This document shows positions 58,243 to 64,000 of a stretch of 64,000 bases of DNA, in pieces. The position numbers and the translations under genes were made by a program. The DNA comes from Polychytrium aggregatum (Eukaryota > Chytridiomycota > Chytridiomycetes > Polychytriales): assembly GCF_025602895.1 (NCBI RefSeq), contig NW_026516214.1, forward strand, positions 434,001 through 498,000, in the 5' to 3' direction. The first letter of the stretch is position 1. Each line of letters opens with the position of its first letter. The notes under the pieces are model-generated. The model was given only the letters and a program-made list of their open reading frames with translations. It had not been told where the DNA came from and searched no databases.

Positions 58243-59574
58243 ATGTCTGGCGCCGTAGCAATGGGGGCCGCCTTGGCCGCAAGGAGGGCATCGAGCAGCC
58301 GTGCACGACGAAGGAGCTCTGTGGTCTCTCAGTATCAATCTAGCACTGGCGACGAGCAGGACGAAGCGCTGATCGCACAGCTGAAACAGCTCACAGGGAC
58401 CATCAACCAGCTCTATGCCAACCTTGAGCAATCCTCCAAGGATCTACAGAAGATGTTTGAGAACCTGAGGATTCTCAGGACCTCGTGCATGATTTTGGTC
58501 GAGGACAAGGGCGACTCGAGCTCCGAGTCCAGCAGTAACTCGAAAATGGCCGAGGGACTATTGAGCATTCCCAAGCTGGAGTCTGGGGGCGGAAGCTTCA
58601 ATTCGATGGCCATCGTAGCCGATGACGACAGCATCAGCAGCGCCAGCGTCCAGTCGATCGACAGCCAGACCCGGCGACAGATTGTCGATGCATTCGAGCG
58701 TATCACCACCAAGCCCATCGAGGAGTTTTCGCCCGAGCTGGGGAATCTGTACCCGGTCGGCCTCATGGATGACAGTATCATCAAGGTCTTGAGCAACTAC
58801 AGCACACGGACGCAGGACTCGCCCAAAGGACGGCGGCCCGACGACCGCCCACAGGGCAGCGATAGTGCATCCGGCTCGGGCTTCCTCAGCAACTTCAATG
58901 TCTTCAGCAACCGGAGTCTGTCCATCTTTGGCGTCCCAACCCGCCGCGAGTCTCTGGAGCCGCGAACAGAGGCATCGTATCCATCGATCAGCCGGATCCT
59001 GGGCTGGTCAAGACGAGCCAGCATCGATCCAGGCACCAAGATCTCGGGCGACTCTAACTATTCCCGCAAGGCATCCATCTTCTCCCGAGCCACTGGCAGC
59101 TCGTATCACTCCCGAATCGATGCGAGCGACCATTTCCGACCCGATTCCTCGGCTTCGGGTTCGGACTTGGGAGCCCGCCCGATTCGCTACGACGCTTTCA
59201 ACCAGAGCCATCGGACTTCGATTGTCCAAAAGGCCTCGGCAAGCAAAGCGCCGCTGCGTGGCATGGATTCCAAACCCCCGGGGTCTGTGCGCGAGGACGC
59301 AAGGGCCTTCCGGGCCACCATCAGCCAAGACAACATGCCGGTCGGATTTGCGAATTTGTCGGCCGATTCTATGTTGCGCCTTGGATTCCAAAGGTCGCCC
59401 GACACACCGGGCCGCCCGGACAGGGCTCATCTGTCGACCGACCGTATCATGCACTCGGGCAGCTACGACGCCGTGAGCTCGCCGTCGGGGTATCTCCAGA
59501 GCCACGGCATGCGATCGAGCTCAACGGAAGGACCAGAGTTTGGCAGGTTGCTCAAGGCGAAGAAGAGGCGATAG
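58243..59574 (+). CDS. unrecognised protein with N-terminal coiled coil
   Basis: Single exon, 443 residues from the ATG at 58243. Basic Ser/Arg-rich N-terminus (RRASSSRARRRSS), then a heptad-rich segment (IAQLKQLTGTINQLYANLEQSSKDLQKMFENLRIL, ~45-80). A conserved-looking stretch follows (TRRQIVDAFERITTKPIEEFSPELGNLYPVGLMDDSIIKVLSNY), and then a long Ser/Arg-rich tail ending in KAKKRR. The short coiled coil with a Ser-rich tail recalls small kinetochore or cytoskeletal subunits, but I do not recognise the family. The strong basic end could be a nuclear signal. Confidence 0.65.
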   Translation: MSGAVAMGAALAARRASSSRARRRSSVVSQYQSSTGDEQDEALIAQLKQLTGTINQLYANLEQSSKDLQKMFENLRILRTSCMILVEDKGDSSSESSSNSKMAEGLLSIPKLESGGGSFNSMAIVADDDSISSASVQSIDSQTRRQIVDAFERITTKPIEEFSPELGNLYPVGLMDDSIIKVLSNYSTRTQDSPKGRRPDDRPQGSDSASGSGFLSNFNVFSNRSLSIFGVPTRRESLEPRTEASYPSISRILGWSRRASIDPGTKISGDSNYSRKASIFSRATGSSYHSRIDASDHFRPDSSASGSDLGARPIRYDAFNQSHRTSIVQKASASKAPLRGMDSKPPGSVREDARAFRATISQDNMPVGFANLSADSMLRLGFQRSPDTPGRPDRAHLSTDRIMHSGSYDAVSSPSGYLQSHGMRSSSTEGPEFGRLLKAKKRR

Positions 59575-59818
59575 AGCCGGGCACAATGCCGCAAGCGCCT
59601 CTGCGGATGCCCCGAGCACCTCCACGCAGACGTATGTGAAGACGAGGTGTTGGCGAGAGAGCGACAATGGAACCCCGCTGGCCTGGTTCAGAGTACCGTC
59701 TGCAAAGTGCAGGTCCAGATCAATCCCACATCATCTCATTTTGAGCCAGGGCTGTCGCTTGCTTGTGGGTCCTGAATACACACCCATCCATTTCTGCGAT
59801 GCAATGCTGCAGTTCCGA

Positions 59819-59936
59819 CTGCCGTTTAGTGTGGAATCGTAGCGTCAATGCGACACGCAACATGATCACTGTGTGCAGGCCGATTGTGGAGACTGGAGAG
59901 CGACCAGCGATCTTCACTCGGAGGCTGCCGAGGTGA
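59819..59936 (+). pseudogene. Fanzor C-terminus remnant (+)
   Basis: Reads VWNRSVNATRNMITVCRPIVETGERPAIF and ends RRLPR-stop. It parallels VWNRDVNAARNMITVCRSIV ... RRLPK of the intact Fanzor. The RuvC-III Asp is Ser here, so this copy is dead even apart from its truncation. Upstream (59765-59790) it retains cctgaatacacaccca, a block shared with element 2 and with 60391-60405. Confidence 0.8.
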
Positions 59937-59963
59937 TCGATTCCATTGCATATGGACGGTGTA

Positions 59964-60014
59964 CAGCGTGTTGAAGAAATATGGGACACATCGTCTCATT
60001 CGGACAACACGGCG
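59964..60014. mobile_element. 51-bp micro-element of the Fanzor/Tc1 family
   Basis: TA-flanked (59962-59963, 60015-60016). It begins CAGCGTGTTGAAGAAATATG, contains gggacacatcgtctcattcgg and ends acaacacggcg. The ends are imperfect inverted repeats (cgtgttg / caacacg). A near relative lies at 46900-46948. It could alternatively be the decayed right end of the preceding Fanzor fragment. Confidence 0.6.
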
Positions 60015-60050
60015 TAGTCGGATCATATCACACCCGACCAAGTCGATCTA

Positions 60051-60455
60051 CAGTCCATCCAGAAAGAAACGGAACAGTCACTTCCTGGCTTCAGATATCT
60101 GAAGCCCGCTGACTGACTTGTAGGCCCAGCGGGCAGGCCGTGAGATTGTTTCCCGTCCTGGTTGGCAATCCCTTTGTTTTTGGTTGGTTTGGGAAGCACA
60201 GTCTTGAATACACCCGGCCGATCTCCTGTGGCGATGATCGACTGGCATACCGAGACCATGTTCCTTGAGGCATTGATGTCTCGATCCCACAACGTATGGC
60301 AGCTTGCACAGCTCCGGACAAAGTGTGGTTTCTCGATATAAAGATGGTGCTGTGCTTGGCCATGAATGCGATGAGTGGATGGGTGTATTCAGGTTCCAGA
60401 AAAAGCACAGTCATAGCTCAAAACGGGGTGTCCCATTTCATTTTGGAAACGCCGT
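60051..60455 (-). mobile_element. non-autonomous Fanzor-family element, 405 bp
   Basis: TA-flanked (60049-60050, 60456-60457). Left end CAGTCCATCCAGAAAGAAAC then ggaacag; the right end, read inward on the minus strand, is CGGCGTTTCCAAAATGAAAT then gggacaccccg. On the minus strand it carries the Fanzor C-terminus followed directly by the conserved terminal block, which here contains a perfect 18-nt palindrome (gcttcagatatctgaagc, 60088-60105). Confidence 0.88.
60190..60350 (-). pseudogene. Fanzor C-terminus remnant (-)
   Basis: Minus-strand reading gives HFVRSCASCHTLWDRDINASRNMVSVCQSIIATGDRPGVF and VLPK, closely matching the zinc-finger and RuvC-III end of the intact Fanzor (SCKNPSCRTVWNRDVNAARNM). 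The RuvC-III Asp is kept, but everything before the zinc finger is missing. Confidence 0.8.
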
Positions 60456-61033
60456 AGTCATTTCCCCTGGGTGAGGAGGAAGGCGAAAGGCAAAGAGCAA
60501 TATCGCTTGACCAGATTATATATCTGATTTACAACCCGCACTAACCCACGCAACCCACACTACCTCCACAACCCACGCAAGTTATTTGTGCGTGAAGGTG
60601 CCCCGTTTCAAAATGAGCGTAACATATGTATGTCGGATCATTGGCGTTTGCCGGCTTCGCTGTTGTCGTATCATGCCCAAGCAGCCACAACAAAGGGCAT
60701 CGCTCCAACCCCCACACGGATCGTCCTCTTTGCCAACTCGTCCCTTTCGTCGCCTTCGTCGCCTTCGTCCTCTCGCTGGCTTCTTGCCCGAATGTCCATC
60801 TGCTCGCAGTGAATCGACGGAGCCGTCCGATTGCACCCGCCGTCGCAATCCCCAGTGCCGCACTGCGACACCTCCAACAGCACCCCTCTCGCACTGGATC
60901 GTCATCCGGGCTCGTCTTGGCATCATCCTCCTCCCAAGCGGCCGCATCCTCAACCCAAGTGCCTCCGCCTCTTTCGGCTCCCCACCGCTCGTCCCCAGCA
61001 TTGCATGGCGCCAGCCCCAGCGCCCACTCCACA
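60456..61033. other. promoter side of the LysM gene
   Basis: 578 bp between the transposon and the LysM start. Contains caacccac-type short repeats (60534-60580) and cttcgtcg repeats (60742-60775). No separate gene is supported. Confidence 0.4.
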
Positions 61034-62290
61034 ATGACCATCACCGATCCGCACCCGCTCTCTCACATTGACGCTTCGGTCTACATTGACTCTAAGCCTC
61101 CTGCCGAATTCATGTGGGATTCGTTCTTGCTGGCCAAGCCGTGCCTGGGGCCGAGGTCGTTTTCAAGGCCGCAGGGCATGTCCACCAGACAGCAGAGCCT
61201 GTCGGCCTCGCATACAGCTGCCCTGAGCGTCTCCCCGTCCAACGTTGCAACTGCATCGAGCTCGCCCGGCTCGACGGCCGTCGAGTCTGGGTCCTTCCTG
61301 CTCCACCAAGTCCAGGCTGGCGACACACTCGAAGGCATCTGCATTGCATACCATGTCCAGGCAGGTGTTTGGCCCACGTTGCTGCTCGACAACGAGATCA
61401 GGGACACAGAAGCGGGGCAGCAGAGCAGCAGAGCAGCAGAGCAGCAGAGCAGCAGAGCAGCAGAGCAGCAGAGCAGCAGAGCAGCAGAGCAGCAGGGCAG
61501 CAGAACAGCAGGGCAGCAGAACAGCAGAGGAGCCCCCCGACACCCTGACTTTCTTCGGGAACATTTACGTTCGCCAGCACCCGGGATCCTGTCGCTCTGA
61601 CCTCCGAGTGCTGCTTGACCACGGCTGACACTCCCGCTACTTTCCTTCCCCACCAACCCCATCCAGATAGAGTCTGTTAAGCGTCTGAACCAGCTCTGGA
61701 CCAACGACAGCATCCATCTGCGCCCAACCCTGCGGATCCCGTATATCCCGGTGCCGGCTGTAACCGAGCCCGCATTCGAGTTTCCGAGATTGAGCCACAG
61801 CATCCGCAGCCGTTCCTTACCATCGAAGCAGAGCAGTGACTTTGGGTCTCGGGCATCTTCGTCCTCCTTTGCCGATGACGACGATGACGACGACGGTGGC
61901 GCTCGAGACAATGCCGGCGGGTCTGCAAAGGTCTCCCGCGAGAGCATCCCAACCCACACCCACACCCAAACCCACACCCGTTGCGACGGCCGGCCCGACG
62001 GCGACGGTGTTGCCGCCAACCAGGAACCTGAGCCCGCTCCTCCGCTGCTCAAGTTTATGGACACACTCCGGATCGAGAGAACCCTTGCCAGTTTTGGCGA
62101 CCAGGTCAAGGGATGGTCTCGCAGGCCCAGGTCCAGCCAACCCTTCCGAAGGAACCCGGCTGGCCCCGCATCGAGTGACGAACAAGATGATGGCGAATGG
62201 GTCCGCATGGTCCGCATGGATTCCCGCCACGATCACGATTGCGATCCGTGTGATGCCAACGGTGTTGCTTCCGACGCACATACCCTTTGA
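61034..62290 (+). CDS. intracellular LysM-domain protein
   Basis: Two exons, 61034-61360 and 61667-62290, joining in frame to 316 residues. The single LysM domain is completed only by splicing: LHQVQAGDTLEGICIAYHVQ / IESVKRLNQLWTNDSIHLRPTLRIPYIPV. There is no signal peptide, and the wording is closest to the LYSMD1/2 type of cytosolic/nuclear LysM proteins rather than secreted chitin-binding effectors. The tail is acidic and Ser-rich. The intron has a GC donor (CAG/gcaggt at 61361) and contains a long gcagcaga repeat. Function of the family is poorly known. Confidence 0.82.
61417..61535. repeat. GCAGCAGA minisatellite in the LysM gene intron
   Basis: About fourteen copies of an 8-bp unit (gcagcaga) with a few variants at the right end, wholly within the intron. 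Confidence 0.9.
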
Positions 62291-62679
62291 CCGACTTTTT
62301 CCGGAAGCGATCGCAAACCATGTATCCAAGTACCCGTACACCTATATGCGCTCATCGTGCCCACAAAACAGTGGCGAGCCGTCGACGGCGTCTCCGATTG
62401 CATTTTTTTCGCACGCCACTAGCCCTACTACCACCACCACCTCCCAGTCTTCTGGTGTGTCTACTCCGATAGTCAGTCTCTGACTCCATTTTTGTTTATT
62501 TATTGCATCACAAAATGAAACGGGACACCTTGCTTTTGCCTTCGACTCCGGCTCTTTTGGGAACAGGAAGACGCCTCTCCGTCCCCCAGTCTCGGCATTC
62601 TATACAATGTTTCATGAGGCCTGTGTGTCTGCTTGTGCGGCGATGATGTTCGTGGGGTGGTCTGAAGCTCGGCTGGGGG
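62291..62679. other. spacer between convergent genes with a lone transposon end
   Basis: 389 bp separating the LysM gene (+) and the hydrolase gene (-). At 62501-62530 it has a TA followed by ttgcatcacaaaatgaaac and gggacacc, matching the GGGACACC-type end of the Fanzor/Tc1 family. No partner end is found, so it is a solo or truncated end. Confidence 0.55.
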
Positions 62680-64000
62680 CTATTGGCTGCGGCTTGCTTG
62701 CAGATATTCGAGAAGAGGTCTGGCTACCTGGTCAAGGCTTTCATAGAACAGTTCGTGGGCTGTGTTGGGAATCGATACAAAGGTGGCCTGGGGCACCAGC
62801 TGCATCACTCTCTGGTGGAGTCTATAGGGTACGACCCGGTCGTTGGTACCCTGATGATAAAGCAGGCAGTGTCAGCTGGAGTTCCAACTCAGATCCACGT
62901 TCCTCACTTGCTTGCTTGTGGAGGAGTCGCTTACCCAGAGGAGGAGGACAGGCAAGCCGAGTGCGCCAAGCTTTTCATAGCGAGCAGCAAGTCCTGTGAA
63001 TGGAAAGTGGACAAGCGTGCTGTGGTACTGTGGGTGTGCAGGCATCGGCGAATGGTGGGTCGTCAAGTTGACGAAATGTCGATTGAGGCAGAGTCAGCCG
63101 CCGATGTGAGATACAGAGCGACATTTGCCCTCAAGAATAGCGGCGACGCCAACGGCTATTCCGGATCCTACGATCAGGGCAATCTCCCTTACCGCCGCCA
63201 TGAATCCAGGGTGCTTGAACACTTGGTCGAACGACACTGATCGCCAAAGCTCCTGCAAGTGAGATACATCGGCCAGGACGAATGTGGAGCTGTTAGCAGC
63301 ACAGCCGGCGGGATACTCTAATGGTTTCGGCCCGGCGCACACCGGATTCTACGGACACAGCAGACCCCGGCGACTTGACAATCGGTCGGCGTGGGGTGCT
63401 GAAACGATACGTTACCAGCTCGGGAGCCTTATGGAGGTGGAGGGAGCCGCGATACATCATGTAAAACAGAATAAACGGCGCGACCGACTGGGCGAACAAG
63501 TCACCAATGACAGGAAGTCGGGCAATCTTGGCAGGAAGGGCGAGACTCTGCAGCGGCGAGATTGCGAAAAGCAAGTAGGACATCCGTAGGTCAGGGCATC
63601 GAGCGCCTGCGAACACTGTCTTTCTGTTTGCTCGTGTATCCAGCTGAATGTATCGTCTGGACTGCTGGTACAAACCTCCATTAAGCCCGCTGGGGCGGCA
63701 AGCGCCAGCCTCGTCACCTTCTCGGGATACTGGGATGCGAACGAGGTAGCGATGGCGCCGCCCAGGCTGAAGCCTAGGACTTGAAACTTGGACCAGCCGA
63801 TGTGCTCGACAAGCTCACGGCCCTGGGTGACGTAGAGGCTCTCATTGTAGGGCACTCGAGGGGCATCCGAGTATCCCCTGCCGTAGTAGTCTTGAATACG
63901 GCCGTGATATGTCGGGGGAACAGGTAGGGTCAGACCCGATTCTGCGAATAGCGACATTGTCGATCGCACTGCCGTCGGCATACACACCATAGATGAGGAC
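62680..64000 (-). CDS. alpha/beta hydrolase (5' partial)
   Basis: Minus-strand gene running off the right edge. Reading downward from 63900: DYYGRGYSDAPRVPY, then ELVEHIGWSKFQVLGFSLGGAIATSFASQYPEKVTRLALAAPAG with the nucleophile elbow GFSLGG. Further exons give LQSLALPAKIARLPVIGDLF and FKHPGFMAAVRE. The charge-relay Asp comes in LPVLLLW / GTNDRVVPY (split by an intron at ~62940), and the His in PNTAHELFYESLDQVARPLLEYL just before the stop at 62680. The Ser-Asp-His triad is therefore visible. Substrate unknown; the sequence resembles bacterial-type esterase/epoxide-hydrolase-like family members. Several short introns; borders approximate. Confidence 0.82.

Noticed and set aside
61081-62217. 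378-codon minus-strand ORF
   Set aside because: Antisense to both LysM exons and the intronic repeat; contains a repeat-encoded Leu/Cys tract.
62683-63240. 185-codon plus-strand ORF
   Set aside because: Antisense to the alpha/beta hydrolase exons, whose catalytic His region is clear on the minus strand.

Overview
The window is nuclear DNA from a fungus, most likely a zoosporic (chytrid-like) lineage. This rests on densely packed genes with many short GT-AG introns, typical fungal/eukaryotic housekeeping proteins (CDC14 phosphatase, poly(A) polymerase, TTC7/Ypp1, linker histone H1, an Rgd2-type RhoGAP), TRP-like channels, and a TnpB-like eukaryotic nuclease (Fanzor) of the type known from chytrids. 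The species assignment is inference; no rRNA or other marker is present.

Layout. 1-2965: 3' part of an F-BAR/DEP/RhoGAP gene (+). 3652-5226: TPR plus double MYND-finger protein (-). 5623-7792: glyoxalase II (-), divergent from a DM9-domain protein at 8187-8792 (+). 9654-12565: CDC14 (-), divergent from the Ypp1/TTC7 gene at 13619-18962 (+), whose stop codon abuts a small transposon. 19626-22910: intact BED/hAT-transposase-like gene (-). 23752-27490: poly(A) polymerase (+). 27840-29699: a large inverted repeat carrying two identical, oppositely oriented tRNA-His(GTG) genes. 29854-30513: possible Mim1-like mitochondrial outer-membrane protein (-). 30978-35254 and 39897-44416: tandem paralogous TRP-like channel genes (+). 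Between them lies a 4.5 kb stack of three transposons joined end to end by single TA dinucleotides. The largest (36096-39725) carries both a Tc1/mariner-type DD34E transposase and a full-length Fanzor nuclease. 44555-46237: unrecognised Ser/Pro-rich protein (-). 46238-48822: gene-poor. 48823-49789: histone H1 (-), divergent from a RING-H2 E3 ligase at 50354-51703 (+), whose stop codon also abuts a Fanzor-family transposon end. 52637-57685: ABCB8-like mitochondrial half ABC transporter (+). 58243-59574: unrecognised coiled-coil protein. 59819-60455: cluster of Fanzor-family remnants. 61034-62290: LysM-domain protein (+). 62680-64000: 3' part of an alpha/beta hydrolase (-).

The accessory signal is the Fanzor/Tc1 family. 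One apparently coding copy, at least five decayed copies, a conserved ~100-nt Fanzor-side terminal block that is a candidate guide-RNA region, roughly 50-bp micro-elements made of little more than two ends, and three insertions positioned so that the host gene's TAG stop codon consists of the target TA plus the first G of the element. The other genes are mostly independent housekeeping functions; no operon-like logic is expected.
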